This document shows positions 25,313 to 35,117 of a DNA stretch of 64,000 nucleotides, one piece after another. Under the pieces are notes generated by a model, which was given only the letters and a program-made list of their open reading frames with translations, was not told the origin of the DNA and ran no database searches. Every line of letters starts with the position of its first letter. Position 1 is the first letter of the stretch. The position numbers and the translations under genes are program-made. The stretch comes from Paludibacteraceae bacterium (lineage in GTDB: Bacteria > Bacteroidota > Bacteroidia > Bacteroidales > Paludibacteraceae): NCBI GenBank assembly GCA_017443145.1, contig JAFSPA010000006.1, forward strand, positions 248,001-312,000. Direction: 5' to 3'.

Positions 25313-26167
25313 TTACATTAATATTGACATCACACTGTCGCCATAGCCCTTCGACACGGGAACGGACGGAATCTTCTCATCTCCGAAATCCAGCATCACT
25401 TCGCCTTCCTGGCGGCGGAAGAGTTTGACCATTTTGATGTTGACGATATACGACCGATGGCAACGCACCAAGCCTTTGTCCCGGAAGCGCCATTCGATAT
25501 TCTTCAAGCTATTACGGATCATGAGTTTCTCCAGCTTGCCGGCATTAGTGTAGTATATCATCACATAATTATCTGCCGCCTCAAGGAAGTAGACCATATT
25601 CGGCTTGACCGACAGTTTCAAGTCTCCTTTCTCGTCGTAGAAGTTATACATCTCCTCGGGCACTTCTTCCACCACGTGCAGCTGGCGAGCCTGCAGACGG
25701 ACTATTTGCGCACCACGGTCCTTTACCACCATCCACAGAATAACAAATGCGTACGGGATAAGCAAGGTAAAACTGGTAGCGAACAGGGCTTCTCTAAACA
25801 GGTAGAATAGTGTCAAGTCCAGTTGCGCCGCAAAACTGCGCATTGCCACAATTGGGAAAGAGGCATACACTCCTGCAATCGCCATTACTTCCGCAATTAT
25901 CCAAATCGCATAGTCCAAGTAACTTATTCGATGCCGTTTGGCGTAATGGTACATAATCGTCCGGCTGAGTGCAATAACGGACACAGCGGTAAGAACGACA
26001 ATTGTTACCCAGAGAAGGAATCGCCAATCACTACTCATTCCCGGCCACGTGCGGCATTGGATCGGCTGGAAGAAGAGAATAAACATCTCCCCGAACACAG
26101 CCGTTACCCACAAAAGGAGCCAGATATTTTGCTTCGTATTGAAATATGACGGTATATAATTCTTCAT
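25313..26167 (-). CDS. Membrane-bound LytTR-type transcriptional regulator
   Basis: 284 residues. Four hydrophobic segments occupy about residues 10-150 (WLLLWVTAVFGEMFILFF; FLLWVTIVVLTAVSVIAL; LDYAIWIIAEVMAIAGVY; LLIPYAFVILWMVV). The C-terminal 100 residues are a LytTR DNA-binding domain (VYFLEAADNYVMIYY...LIRNSLKNIEWRF...LVRCHRSYIVNIKMV). There is no receiver domain, so signalling is probably by the membrane part itself. Start 26167 (MKNYIP) chosen; the promoter at 26176-26207 would then give an almost leaderless mRNA. It heads the run upp, VanZ-like, dprA, 55-aa protein, parC. Confidence 0.88.
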   Translation of the reverse strand: MKNYIPSYFNTKQNIWLLLWVTAVFGEMFILFFQPIQCRTWPGMSSDWRFLLWVTIVVLTAVSVIALSRTIMYHYAKRHRISYLDYAIWIIAEVMAIAGVYASFPIVAMRSFAAQLDLTLFYLFREALFATSFTLLIPYAFVILWMVVKDRGAQIVRLQARQLHVVEEVPEEMYNFYDEKGDLKLSVKPNMVYFLEAADNYVMIYYTNAGKLEKLMIRNSLKNIEWRFRDKGLVRCHRSYIVNIKMVKLFRRQEGEVMLDFGDEKIPSVPVSKGYGDSVMSILM

Positions 26168-26175
26168 TTTCGCGG

Positions 26176-26207
26176 CAAAGTTACAAAATATTTTGTATAT
26201 ATGCAAA
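26176..26207 (-). promoter_or_regulatory. Promoter of the LytTR operon
   Basis: Minus-strand TTTG, 20 bp, TAACTTTG, then C. The -7 box ends only 9 bp before the chosen ATG, so transcription would start about 4 bases ahead of the coding sequence. Confidence 0.75.
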
Positions 26208-26223
26208 AAAAGCAGTATCTTTG
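26192..26223 (+). promoter_or_regulatory. Promoter of the exonuclease gene, overlapping the LytTR promoter
   Basis: TTTG at 26192-26195, 20 bp, TATCTTTG at 26216-26223, then C; bases before the -7 box are GCAG. It shares 16 bp with the divergent promoter, the same arrangement as at 9146-9193. Confidence 0.78.
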
Positions 26224-26239
26224 CGTGATTTTTTTCAAA

Positions 26240-26262
26240 AAAAAGGCCAAAAAGGCTTTTTT
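26240..26262 (+). other. Hairpin in the 5' leader of the exonuclease gene
   Basis: AAAAAGGCC pairs with GGCTTTTTT around an AAAAA loop (nine pairs including one G-T). It sits between the promoter and the ATG at 26269 and ends in a U-run, so it could act as an attenuator or leader terminator. Confidence 0.45.
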
Positions 26263-26268
26263 ATAGCC

Positions 26269-26970
26269 ATGAAGACGAACCGATTTGCACATAAAATTGC
26301 AAAAGACCTCATACAGTGGATGCCGGTTATCGGCTTCGGAGGCGAGGTGATTATTGTGGATGAGATGAGTAAGATGGCCGAAGCCATTCACTACCTCCGT
26401 GCTCAAAAAGTATTGGGTGTTGATACGGAGTCTCGTCCTTCTTTCAAGCGCGGAGTGCATTATCCGACGGCCTTGGTGCAGATTGCTACGGAAGAACGCT
26501 GTTATTTATTCCGCCTCTCGCATATCGGTTTGCCGCAGGAGTTAGCCAATATCTTCGCTGACGCGTCGATTTGCAAGGTTGGGTTGGCCTTTAAAGACGA
26601 TATTAACGGATTACGTCGTTTACGTAATTTCAAGCCGGCTAACTGCGTCGATTTACAATCGATAGCCGGGCAGTGGGGCATATTAGACTTGAGTCTGCAA
26701 AAGATGTACGCTATCTGTTTTGGTCGCAAAATCAGTAAGACCCAGCAGTTAACCAATTGGGAGAACACGCAGCTTACTCCGGAGCAGGCTCGTTACGCAT
26801 CCACCGACGCATGGGCCACATTACGTATCTACAAAGAACTTATGGATACTGAGCCTCTACCGGCAGACAAAGTAGCAGCCCTCAAGCAGGCCGAGATTGA
26901 AAAGCAGATACAGCACCAGCAAGAGGTTCTAGCTGCGCGCGAAGCACAAATGAATAAGGACACTGAATGA
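26269..26970 (+). CDS. 3'-5' exonuclease, DEDDy family (RNase D / Werner-like)
   Basis: 233 residues. Motif Exo I is LGVDTESRP (Asp and Glu), Exo II is VGLAFKDDINGL, Exo III is YASTDAWATLRIY, with the tyrosine of the DEDDy subtype. The core covers about residues 25-195; a charged helical tail follows. Acts on DNA or RNA 3' ends; the substrate cannot be told. Start 26269 was chosen because the frame upstream of it runs through the promoter. The stop overlaps the start of the next gene (ATGATGA). Confidence 0.88.
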   Translation: MKTNRFAHKIAKDLIQWMPVIGFGGEVIIVDEMSKMAEAIHYLRAQKVLGVDTESRPSFKRGVHYPTALVQIATEERCYLFRLSHIGLPQELANIFADASICKVGLAFKDDINGLRRLRNFKPANCVDLQSIAGQWGILDLSLQKMYAICFGRKISKTQQLTNWENTQLTPEQARYASTDAWATLRIYKELMDTEPLPADKVAALKQAEIEKQIQHQQEVLAAREAQMNKDTE

Positions 26971-28172
26971 TGAATATTATTGTACTCAAACCGCATAAGG
27001 AAGAGTCGCTACTACGCTTTCACCCATGGGTTTTCAGTGGCGCGATAAGTAAGATTATCCTGAGTCCATCGTATCCCCGCGATGCTCCACAAGAAGGAGA
27101 GATCGTTCAAGTGGCAGATTATGACGGCAAGGTGCTGGCTGTTGGTCATTGGCAGGTTGGTTCAATTGCCGTACGAATATTAGCTTTTGGAGTGGAGACA
27201 CTACCCGTCACGTTCTGGCACGATCGTATTACAGCAGCATGGCAATTGCGCCAATCGCTTGGTTTGGTGCGGGACGACAATAACACTTTTCGCCTCATTC
27301 ATGGCGAAGGAGATTTTCTGCCGGGATTGATTGTGGATATCTACGGAGACACGGCTGTTATGCAGGCCCATTCTGTAGGGATGCATATCCAGCGTGGGGA
27401 GATAGCACAGGCGATTAAGGAGTGCGTACCGATAGTGGAGCGAGTGTACTATAAATCCGACGACACGTTACCTTTCAAAGCCCCAATAACAGGAGAAAAG
27501 ACCGGCTACCTCGTTGGCCAGCCATCCTCTGAAGCTCATTGGGCGAAAGAAAACGGTTTGGAGTTCCGTATCGATTGGTTGAATGGTCAAAAGACCGGAT
27601 TCTTTGTGGACCAACGCGAGAACAGGTCGCTCTTGGAGCATTACTCCCGCGGACGGGATGTACTCAATATGTTCTGCTACACTGGTGGGTTCTCAGTGTA
27701 TGCACTTCGCGGAAACGCCAAATCGGTTACTTCAGTGGATGTGAGCGCTAAAGCTATTGAGTTGGTGAAGGATAACGTAGCACATAATTTCCCGCAGGCC
27801 GTTAATCACACGGCTGTAGCGGCTGATGCTTTTGATTTTTTGAATGCCGAAGACAAACGATACGATCTGATTGTGCTTGATCCTCCGGCTTTTGCCAAAC
27901 ATCGAGATGCTATACCTAATGCACTAAGAGGATACCGACGGTTGAACGCCAAAGGTATAGAGAAGATCAAGCCGGGAGGAATACTGTTTACTTTCTCATG
28001 CTCGCAAGCAATAGATAAGGAGATGTTTCGTTTGGCAGTCTTTACCGCTGCATCGCAAGTAGGTAGAAAAGTGCAAATCCTACATCAGTTACACCAACCG
28101 GCAGATCATCCGATTAATATCTATCACCCGGAAGGAGAGTACTTGAAAGGTTTGGTGCTAAGTGTAGAATAG
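26967..28172 (+). CDS. rlmI: RlmI-like 23S rRNA (cytosine-C5) methyltransferase
   Basis: 401 residues. An N-terminal PUA-like domain (FHPWVFSGAISKI...GEIVQVADYDGKVLAVG) is followed by a central beta domain and a class I SAM-methyltransferase domain (FVDQRENRSLL, VLNMFCYTGGFSVYAL, LIVLDPPAFAKH). The cysteine in FSCSQAI is a candidate nucleophile. The E. coli homologue methylates C1962 of 23S rRNA. Coupled to the exonuclease gene by an ATGA-type overlap. Alternative start ATG 3 bp later. Confidence 0.9.
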   Translation: MMNIIVLKPHKEESLLRFHPWVFSGAISKIILSPSYPRDAPQEGEIVQVADYDGKVLAVGHWQVGSIAVRILAFGVETLPVTFWHDRITAAWQLRQSLGLVRDDNNTFRLIHGEGDFLPGLIVDIYGDTAVMQAHSVGMHIQRGEIAQAIKECVPIVERVYYKSDDTLPFKAPITGEKTGYLVGQPSSEAHWAKENGLEFRIDWLNGQKTGFFVDQRENRSLLEHYSRGRDVLNMFCYTGGFSVYALRGNAKSVTSVDVSAKAIELVKDNVAHNFPQAVNHTAVAADAFDFLNAEDKRYDLIVLDPPAFAKHRDAIPNALRGYRRLNAKGIEKIKPGGILFTFSCSQAIDKEMFRLAVFTAASQVGRKVQILHQLHQPADHPINIYHPEGEYLKGLVLSVE

Positions 28173-28207
28173 TCACGCGCGCGTCACGCGTGATAATAAG
28201 GTATAAA

Positions 28208-28240
28208 AAGAATGAGTTCGGTTGACCCGAACTCATTCTT
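28208..28240. terminator. Strong bidirectional terminator between convergent genes
   Basis: A perfect 14-bp stem (AAGAATGAGTTCGG with CCGAACTCATTCTT) and a 5-base loop. A-rich bases precede it and T-containing bases follow it, so it can serve both the rlmI-like gene and the outer-membrane protein gene ending at 28257. Confidence 0.88.
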
Positions 28241-28256
28241 CATTTAGACATTTAGA

Positions 28257-29720
28257 TCACTTAACGATCTCTTTCCACCAGTTGAAGTGATAAGCCAGTT
28301 TCAGACCAACGTCGAAATAGCCAATACCTTTGCCGTAAGCATCTGTAGCCGGAGTTACTGTTACAACAGCGTTCTTACCGGTTGAAGGAGCTTCGGTGAT
28401 ATCAATCAGGGATGTCGTTTTATCTACGCCCTTGTAGAGGGAGTATAAGCTGTAGTTGCCGTATACGCCAATACCGAGCGAGTTGCGGTTCTTGAATGTG
28501 AACTCATAGCCCAATTCAGCACCCAGCATGACGTTGAGTGTGCTGGCTTTCCATTTACCCTTGGAATCAGCTTGTTCGTCGGTTACGACACCGGTGATAG
28601 GTTGGTTCTTAACAGGTACTTCCTCCGGATAGATCATTGCATTGATCTCGGGTTTAGCAATGGACTGATTGTAGTTCTCGTAAACCGGGAGAGCAAAGCG
28701 CGGACCGATATTCAAGAAGAAACCATTCTCATGAATCATACTGAACATAATCGGTACTTCCAGTTGGATTTGTCCGTCATATTCCTTCACATTCTCAGCT
28801 GTAACGGTATAGTCGATAGGACCTTCCGAGGTGTTGACGCGGAATTTCTCATCCACCGCACCAGAGACGTGTGAGCGAGCATAGCCTGCACCGAGTCCTA
28901 CGATAAGACCGTACTGCATTTTCTTACCGAATTTCTTCCAGTAATGTGCATACTGCAGGTCGAGCATAGCATCGAAACCTACGTTCCACTTACCGTTTTG
29001 GAAAGCCTCGTCTAAGTTCTGCATCAAGGAAGCGGCACCACCACGTACGCCAATGGTGAAGCGGTCGCAGCCACTATTTGACTTTTGATCTTTCGTAATG
29101 ACATAAGCCGGGTCGTTCTGCTGGTTGTAGAAAGCTTGCAGCAGCGAGTCTTTCTCAGCTTGACGAACTGAATCCTTGCGCTGTTGTTCAGCAGCTTGTG
29201 CGATAGAATCCTGATGAGCCGTTTCGGCTTTGGTTATAGAATCCTGACGAGCGGTCTCTGCCTTAGCAATAGAATCCTGGCGAGCAGCTTCTTGGTGCGC
29301 GGCTTTGATAGAGTCTTGGTGCGCTTGTCTGGCAGCAGCCTTGCGTGCTGCTTCCTCTTCGGCGGCCTTTTTAGCCTCTTCTTCCGCTTGCTGTTTAGCA
29401 GTTTGTTCAGCCGCAGCTTCGCTCGGTTTCTCGGACTTATTGACGATATCGTCCGGTCCTACCCAAGAGAAAATACCACGAATTAGGATACCATTCGGGA
29501 AACGTTTACCACCTACCTGTTGGATAGTATGCTCTACGTTATACACCCACTTGGACATTTTTTCACCGGTGAGATAGCGCTCGTGGTCTTTCTTAATCAC
29601 AATGGTGTCACCTACATGAAAATCCGATAATTGCGCTGCGGGAGCGGCTTCTTGAGCCGATACACTTACAGCGAACAATAAACCGGTAGCAATAAATAAA
29701 TTTCTCATTATTGTTTTCAT
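28257..29720 (-). CDS. Outer-membrane beta-barrel protein with SH3-like N-domain and repeat-rich coiled coil
   Basis: 487 residues. Signal peptide (MRNLFIATGLLFAVSVSAQ after a short lead). Residues about 30-95 form a small domain (FHVGDTIVIKKDHERYLTGEKMSKWVYNV) of SH3b-like pattern. Residues 96-205 are Ala/Glu/Gln-rich coiled coil with a repeating AxQDSIxxA unit. From about 215 an outer-membrane beta-barrel domain follows (RFTIGVRGGAASLMQ, QYGLIVGLGAGYARS, ending GIGYFDVGLKLAYHFNWW). The order periplasmic domain, coiled coil, barrel suggests a protein that reaches from the outer membrane into the periplasm. Last gene of the surface cluster, 15 bp after the 1781-residue protein. Confidence 0.78.
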   Translation of the reverse strand: MKTIMRNLFIATGLLFAVSVSAQEAAPAAQLSDFHVGDTIVIKKDHERYLTGEKMSKWVYNVEHTIQQVGGKRFPNGILIRGIFSWVGPDDIVNKSEKPSEAAAEQTAKQQAEEEAKKAAEEEAARKAAARQAHQDSIKAAHQEAARQDSIAKAETARQDSITKAETAHQDSIAQAAEQQRKDSVRQAEKDSLLQAFYNQQNDPAYVITKDQKSNSGCDRFTIGVRGGAASLMQNLDEAFQNGKWNVGFDAMLDLQYAHYWKKFGKKMQYGLIVGLGAGYARSHVSGAVDEKFRVNTSEGPIDYTVTAENVKEYDGQIQLEVPIMFSMIHENGFFLNIGPRFALPVYENYNQSIAKPEINAMIYPEEVPVKNQPITGVVTDEQADSKGKWKASTLNVMLGAELGYEFTFKNRNSLGIGVYGNYSLYSLYKGVDKTTSLIDITEAPSTGKNAVVTVTPATDAYGKGIGYFDVGLKLAYHFNWWKEIVK

Positions 29721-29735
29721 TGTTTTGTCCTCCTA

Positions 29736-32700
29736 TTATTTAACGACGTAACGTAGAGTTGTCTTATCATTCTCAGTCATGACCTCAACCATGTAGAATC
29801 CGCTTTCTTTCTGCGCCGGCATCAAGAATGTTGATTCGTTGGTTACGGTGTATAGCTGCAAGAGTCGTCCTTCAGTAGAGAAGACGCGAACAGTAGTTAC
29901 CTGTTCAGGATCGAGGTTACGTAACTGCATCTGTTCATCCGGACGCGCGTATGACGGAACGAGTTGTGGAGCACCAGTAGTAGCATCGCAGTTAACCACT
30001 ACGGTAGTACCCACTTTTGCGCAACCGCTATCGTCCTCCATCTTGATAACAGCGTAGTACGAACCGGTCAACGGTTTGCCGGTTGTGTAGTAGTAACCGA
30101 TAGCAATAGGAGCTATCTGACCTACCTTATACCAAACGACATCTTCTTCCGTGTAATCCCAATGGGTCATGGAGTCAATCTTGTGCTTGTCGATAAGCAC
30201 AATCATGTTACCATACTTAGCCACTGCAGGCAGTGTTTCGTATTGGTCGTAGGTTAGCGACAGAGTCATCTTATAAACCGAGTCACAACCGGCGACGGTC
30301 TTCAAGCTGTCGTAGTAAACGCCACTCTTGACATAGCGTGTGCCATGCCATGTGTACTCGTTACATGCACTATACGCTTCCTCTGCAAAGAAGGAAGGAT
30401 TGAGTACCAAGTGGAGTATTGCGAGCGAGTCACAACCGTCCACATTGACGAAGAGTGAATCGTAGTCACCGGAAACGGTATATACCCTATTATTCCACGT
30501 GTACGAGTCCGCGCACAGGACAACGGTTTCTTCTGCAACAGGAGACGAGTGTTCAACCAGGATGTTAATCTTATAAATGGTATCGCCGCAATAAGGAGCA
30601 GGTTTTGCCACATGGAAATCATAGACACCTGTTTCTTTGTACCACGTATTGTTTCTATTCCATAAAACAGAGTCGCAAATAAACTCCGGTATGAGTTCAT
30701 CACCTCTGTCCCAAACGGTTGTATCCGTGCAAGCCGATGGTTGAATCGGGAACTCTACTTCGTAGCGTTGGATGACAGAATCAGCACAATATCCTTTTAC
30801 AACCAACAACAATGTTTCTGTACCTACAGCAGTATAGGGTGTAACGGTATCTAACTTTCCTTCCTTCGTATCATCCAAATCACCATATTCATCATAAACA
30901 GGTTTCGCCCAGTAAACGGTATCGATATCTACAATGGAATCTGCAGCAGATACTGCTTTCAGCAAGGTAGTCAGTTGTATCGAAGATGCATCCACAGACA
31001 GGTTCTTAGCCACCTCAATTCTTGGAGCCATATTCAATGCTGTGATAGTATCGCCATCCAAAGTATCCGGCATCAATATCGGACGGATGATGAATGTAGT
31101 AATAGAGTCACGCATCTGCACACCATCTCTCCATGGCACAGTGTCGTTCCAGATTTCGGTCTTATCAATGATTTCGTGTTTGATTCCGGTAATTGTATCA
31201 AGATATTCCTCCTTGTTACATACCAGTGCACGAATCGTATCATAGTCCATTTGGCGTGGCATGGTATCTATCAGTTCAACCCACATAAATGTCGGTTGAG
31301 AAGACGAGTATTGGATGAGCAGGTCCGCCCAACGAACGGTCTTGAGCAGGTCACGGTCAGCATCAATCGAGTCGCAAACCATAATGGTGTCGGTCTTTGT
31401 CTTCGTTGCTGTTTCGTTGCAGTCGAAGTAGAGCGAAGCGTTCAGGTGCGTCTCTTGGGTTGTATCGCCCCAACTCTCAATATGGATACGCAGGTCTTTG
31501 TCCTCCGGAATCTTCAGCGAGTCGATTTGTACACGATACCACAACGTGTCACCTGCCGGATGAACATTACCATGTTCCCAGTCGAAGACAATAGCATTGT
31601 CACAGATGTCGCCGTTAGCCTTGTCCATCATGATTCCCCAGAGCAGCGGAGCTGTCGGTTTGAGCATGACGTACATAGTGAGCGAGTCTTCAGTAATGAA
31701 GGCACGCGCGAGACTATCAATATAGCTGGTTTCGGTATCCTCGATTGAGTAGTTGAATCCGGCACGTTTGATAGCACGGTCAACGCACTCTTTGAACGGT
31801 TTGTACACTTTCTTGTTAGCAGCAATAGAGCGTGTGCGCTCCGGTATTTTGTAAGACAGTGTATCTTGCCATGTTGCGGTACCTGTCACTTTCACTTCGA
31901 AGCCGTTCGGGTTCTCTACATAGAACTTCGCGCTGTCTGTAAGTACGTAGTTATTACGCATCTGCGGCAAGCATACGGCGAACCAGTTCTCCTCGTTGGC
32001 CTTGAGTGTATAGGTCACATTCGGAGCAGCTGTTTTGGCAATAGACTTAATGTCTTTAACCGGCGTCAGTGCTGCATAATCCTCCAAGGCTGTTGCGAAG
32101 TTAATCGGCTGGTTGGTCTCAATACGGATATAGAGGTCTTTATTCGCCAAACCATATATGACATATGCCGGGATATTACGTGTTGTGCTCTTACCGGCAG
32201 CGATTGTACGTTTGCCGCGTTCTTCCAGCAAGTCGCTACCTGCGCAGTCTTCGTAAACACCTATCTTAATGGTAGTTTTCTCAGTAGGAGAGCCATTAAC
32301 ATGCACTTTGAGGCTCTTGCCGTGCAGGTTCTCCACTTTCTTGATGTCGGCTATGTTAATCCGATACCACATCACGGTATTGGCAGCTTGAGCAATTGTA
32401 TCAACCAAACGGATAGGCCGTGCACTCATACAGTCATTACCTGTGTTCGGGTCTTCCATAGAGGCCTTGAATTGGATGCCTCCTTTTTGGATAACACGCA
32501 GATAAACGACGTCCTTATTAAGGTATTGTTCAATGGTTGTACGCGCCAACTGTTTGGACAGTGACTGATTAGCAGTAAGAGACTGGCTCTTACCCATCAT
32601 TGTTTGCACAACCGGGCAAGCGAAGGCAGCCTCCACTTTCACCGTATTGTTTGCAGCTGTGAGGTTCTTAATATATGCTTTAGGAGCCAGTTCGGTAACA

Positions 32701-35081
32701 GCGATTTTATTCAGCTCTGCTTTTGTTATCTCGTACCAAGCAGTGTCAGCTGTCTGTGTATAGAGGCTATCCCACTTGAACTCGTTGATACCCGTCTGAA
32801 TCTCCGGACACCATATAGTATCAAAGTCAGCCGGAGTAACCAGTTTACCGGAGACATGCAGTTCTGTTGAACCGATAAGTCGGATATAGACGCTGTCCGA
32901 AGCAAGTTCGCTGAAAGTGCTGTTAACGAACAAGTGTGTTTTCGAAGCACCGGCTGCCAGTGTGTAGTTCTGGGTCTGCGGAGTAGCATCGTCGGGGCAA
33001 GAGAAGGAAATCCAAGCTGCACCTTCACAAGCATTTTTAGTATCTTTGTTCTTGATAGTAACTTCCACATCTTTCTTCTCGCGAACGGCTTGAGCGAGGT
33101 CAACTACGTACCAGAGGTTTGCGTTTGCTTTCTGGTCGTTACCACTCACCCAGTTGAAGCGGATAGCGGAAGCGCAGTCTGTACCGGCAGGCACAGCCTG
33201 ACGACGGATCTCAAACTTAATAGCTTGGTTAGACCACACACGAACATAAACGGAGTCGTTCTGGATATTCTCGAACATGTTACGTGAGAGCTGTTTCTCA
33301 TACACGCCACCGGCAGGGATGGTCAATGTTCTCTCTTGGTCAGGTAATGTATCCGGGCACTCGAGAGAGAGTCGGCCTTCGATGCGAACAGGAGCGGTTT
33401 CGCTAAGGTTGGTAATCACTACTGTCGGATAGGACTGTTGGTTACGCACTTTGCGCATGTCGATTTTGTACCAGATAGTGGTATCGGCTTTCTGCGCACC
33501 ACCGTCTGTCCAGTCGAACAGAGTAGCGTTAAGACATGCGTCATCCTTTGGTTGCAGCGGAGCATCCAGAGTGTCAGCAGTAATCTTAACCGGTTGAGAT
33601 GTCTCGAGTCCGACATAGATTGTATCGGTCATCATGGCGTAGGTTGCATAACCTAATGTCTTCGAAGCGGTTGCACCCGCACCGATAGAAGAGGAGAACT
33701 CTTGCAGGTCGATATACGGGCAAGAGAAGGCCACCGATGCTTTGAGTGCGGTAGAAGTAGTACCTTGGTTCTCCACGGTCACCTTAATATCTTTCACGCG
33801 TTTTTTCGCGTCGCGTACGTCAATAGCGTACCATTGAGTTGTGTGTCCGGGTTGCTCATGCCCTTTCACCCAGTCGAAGTCGATATTGGTTTTACAAGCC
33901 TTACCTTCGCGGACATGTTTGAAACGTCCAAACAGACTAATTGGAGCATCGTTTTGGATGAGGACGTACACATATTGGTTAGTCAAACCCTCAACGGTAT
34001 TCTTCTTGATTATCTCAATGGTCTCTTCGTCGGAAATAAGTGTGAGTTGGTCGCCTTGTGTAGCATAAGCAGGCAGAGCGAACGACATCTTACGTGTCAT
34101 ATTAACCACGGAACCGGGCACTTCGTTACGGAAGGTGAACTCAGGTTCGTACTTGGTGAGGCTATTCATCTCCTCTATGCTGATACGGAAGTAATGCTTA
34201 CCGGCAGGCAAGACATTCGCTTTGGCGACACTAAAAGTGTCGGTAACATGCAGATCTACCCACGGATCTGTGTCAGCCATTGTAGGAGGCGTTGTAGGAG
34301 GAGCGATAAACTCAGCTTTGAGAGCCATACGTTGTGTGTTCTCAATGCTGACATAGAGTTCGTCACCGGCAACGGCCTTGATCATGCTGTTAGGCACGGT
34401 GTCGTACTTCGTTTCACCAGCAGCCACTTCGATGACACGCATGGTCACACCGCTGGACGGGCAGTCGAGGGACTGACCTGCGTAGAGTCGCATTGTTTTT
34501 GTACCTTTGTTAGTGATAGACACTTGCACATCTCTAGTTTCGGATGTTTTCTTAGCGTTTGTAAGGTCCACTTTGAACCACTCTACGTCGCCTACTCCAC
34601 GTTCAAACCCGTTGGTCCAATCCAGCGGAGTTGCTTCTTTGCAGAGTTCGTTCAGGTCCGCAGCCTCAAACACTTTTGCACTTAATTGTACCTTTCTGGT
34701 TGTCTTCAACGTGAGATAAATCTCTTTCTGTTTCATACGAACCAGCGTACCGGCGTTAGCAGACCATTCTTTTGTCTGTTTAGCACCAATGGTGTACGTT
34801 CTCTTCTCGGTTTGACCGGCTACGGTAGCTTCTAATTCCACAGTAGCATCACCTTCGCTATTGACATTGGTCAAGTACAGTTTAAGAGCAGGATTGTCCT
34901 GTTCGTACAGCGGAGCCAAGTCCACTACGTACCAAACCCACTTGGTGCCGGCATCTTGTGTCATGGCCTTGTCCCAAGTGAAGTCTTTAGCATTAGGTTT
35001 AGTCGAACCAGAGTTGTCACCAATCGCCAACAATGGCAAAGCCATTATTACTGCGGCGATTAAAGTAAAAATCTTTTTCAT
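29736..35081 (-). CDS. Giant modular secreted protein with T9SS C-terminal signal
   Basis: 1781 residues. Signal peptide MKKIFTLIAAVIMALPLLA. About ten related modules of 110-150 residues fill residues 25-1330; each tends to show a Cys/Asp start, then F-D-W, a W-Y-x-V/I-D-L strand, a V-T/S-V/I-x-N-x-G strand and a D-x-I/L-Y-V-x-I/L strand (for example ACKTNIDFDWVKGHEQ and DCASAIRFNWVSGNDQ). Near the end two GCDSxxxL modules (DGCDSLAILHLVL, AGCDSVYKMTLSL) match those of the 538-residue neighbour. The C-terminus (VRVFSTEGRLLQLYTV...SGFYMVEVMTENDKTTLRYVVK) is a T9SS type A-like sorting domain. Probably surface-bound by T9SS; adhesive or structural role is inference. Confidence 0.8.
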   Translation of the reverse strand: MKKIFTLIAAVIMALPLLAIGDNSGSTKPNAKDFTWDKAMTQDAGTKWVWYVVDLAPLYEQDNPALKLYLTNVNSEGDATVELEATVAGQTEKRTYTIGAKQTKEWSANAGTLVRMKQKEIYLTLKTTRKVQLSAKVFEAADLNELCKEATPLDWTNGFERGVGDVEWFKVDLTNAKKTSETRDVQVSITNKGTKTMRLYAGQSLDCPSSGVTMRVIEVAAGETKYDTVPNSMIKAVAGDELYVSIENTQRMALKAEFIAPPTTPPTMADTDPWVDLHVTDTFSVAKANVLPAGKHYFRISIEEMNSLTKYEPEFTFRNEVPGSVVNMTRKMSFALPAYATQGDQLTLISDEETIEIIKKNTVEGLTNQYVYVLIQNDAPISLFGRFKHVREGKACKTNIDFDWVKGHEQPGHTTQWYAIDVRDAKKRVKDIKVTVENQGTTSTALKASVAFSCPYIDLQEFSSSIGAGATASKTLGYATYAMMTDTIYVGLETSQPVKITADTLDAPLQPKDDACLNATLFDWTDGGAQKADTTIWYKIDMRKVRNQQSYPTVVITNLSETAPVRIEGRLSLECPDTLPDQERTLTIPAGGVYEKQLSRNMFENIQNDSVYVRVWSNQAIKFEIRRQAVPAGTDCASAIRFNWVSGNDQKANANLWYVVDLAQAVREKKDVEVTIKNKDTKNACEGAAWISFSCPDDATPQTQNYTLAAGASKTHLFVNSTFSELASDSVYIRLIGSTELHVSGKLVTPADFDTIWCPEIQTGINEFKWDSLYTQTADTAWYEITKAELNKIAVTELAPKAYIKNLTAANNTVKVEAAFACPVVQTMMGKSQSLTANQSLSKQLARTTIEQYLNKDVVYLRVIQKGGIQFKASMEDPNTGNDCMSARPIRLVDTIAQAANTVMWYRINIADIKKVENLHGKSLKVHVNGSPTEKTTIKIGVYEDCAGSDLLEERGKRTIAAGKSTTRNIPAYVIYGLANKDLYIRIETNQPINFATALEDYAALTPVKDIKSIAKTAAPNVTYTLKANEENWFAVCLPQMRNNYVLTDSAKFYVENPNGFEVKVTGTATWQDTLSYKIPERTRSIAANKKVYKPFKECVDRAIKRAGFNYSIEDTETSYIDSLARAFITEDSLTMYVMLKPTAPLLWGIMMDKANGDICDNAIVFDWEHGNVHPAGDTLWYRVQIDSLKIPEDKDLRIHIESWGDTTQETHLNASLYFDCNETATKTKTDTIMVCDSIDADRDLLKTVRWADLLIQYSSSQPTFMWVELIDTMPRQMDYDTIRALVCNKEEYLDTITGIKHEIIDKTEIWNDTVPWRDGVQMRDSITTFIIRPILMPDTLDGDTITALNMAPRIEVAKNLSVDASSIQLTTLLKAVSAADSIVDIDTVYWAKPVYDEYGDLDDTKEGKLDTVTPYTAVGTETLLLVVKGYCADSVIQRYEVEFPIQPSACTDTTVWDRGDELIPEFICDSVLWNRNNTWYKETGVYDFHVAKPAPYCGDTIYKINILVEHSSPVAEETVVLCADSYTWNNRVYTVSGDYDSLFVNVDGCDSLAILHLVLNPSFFAEEAYSACNEYTWHGTRYVKSGVYYDSLKTVAGCDSVYKMTLSLTYDQYETLPAVAKYGNMIVLIDKHKIDSMTHWDYTEEDVVWYKVGQIAPIAIGYYYTTGKPLTGSYYAVIKMEDDSGCAKVGTTVVVNCDATTGAPQLVPSYARPDEQMQLRNLDPEQVTTVRVFSTEGRLLQLYTVTNESTFLMPAQKESGFYMVEVMTENDKTTLRYVVK

Positions 35082-35117
35082 ACTAAAACTTTGTTTTGTT
35101 AATAATTGATTTATTTG

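Noticed and set aside
33702..34685. Open frame of 327 codons opposite the 1781-residue protein gene
   Set aside because: Shadow frame; Cys-rich low-sense composition, and the opposite strand has a clear modular protein.
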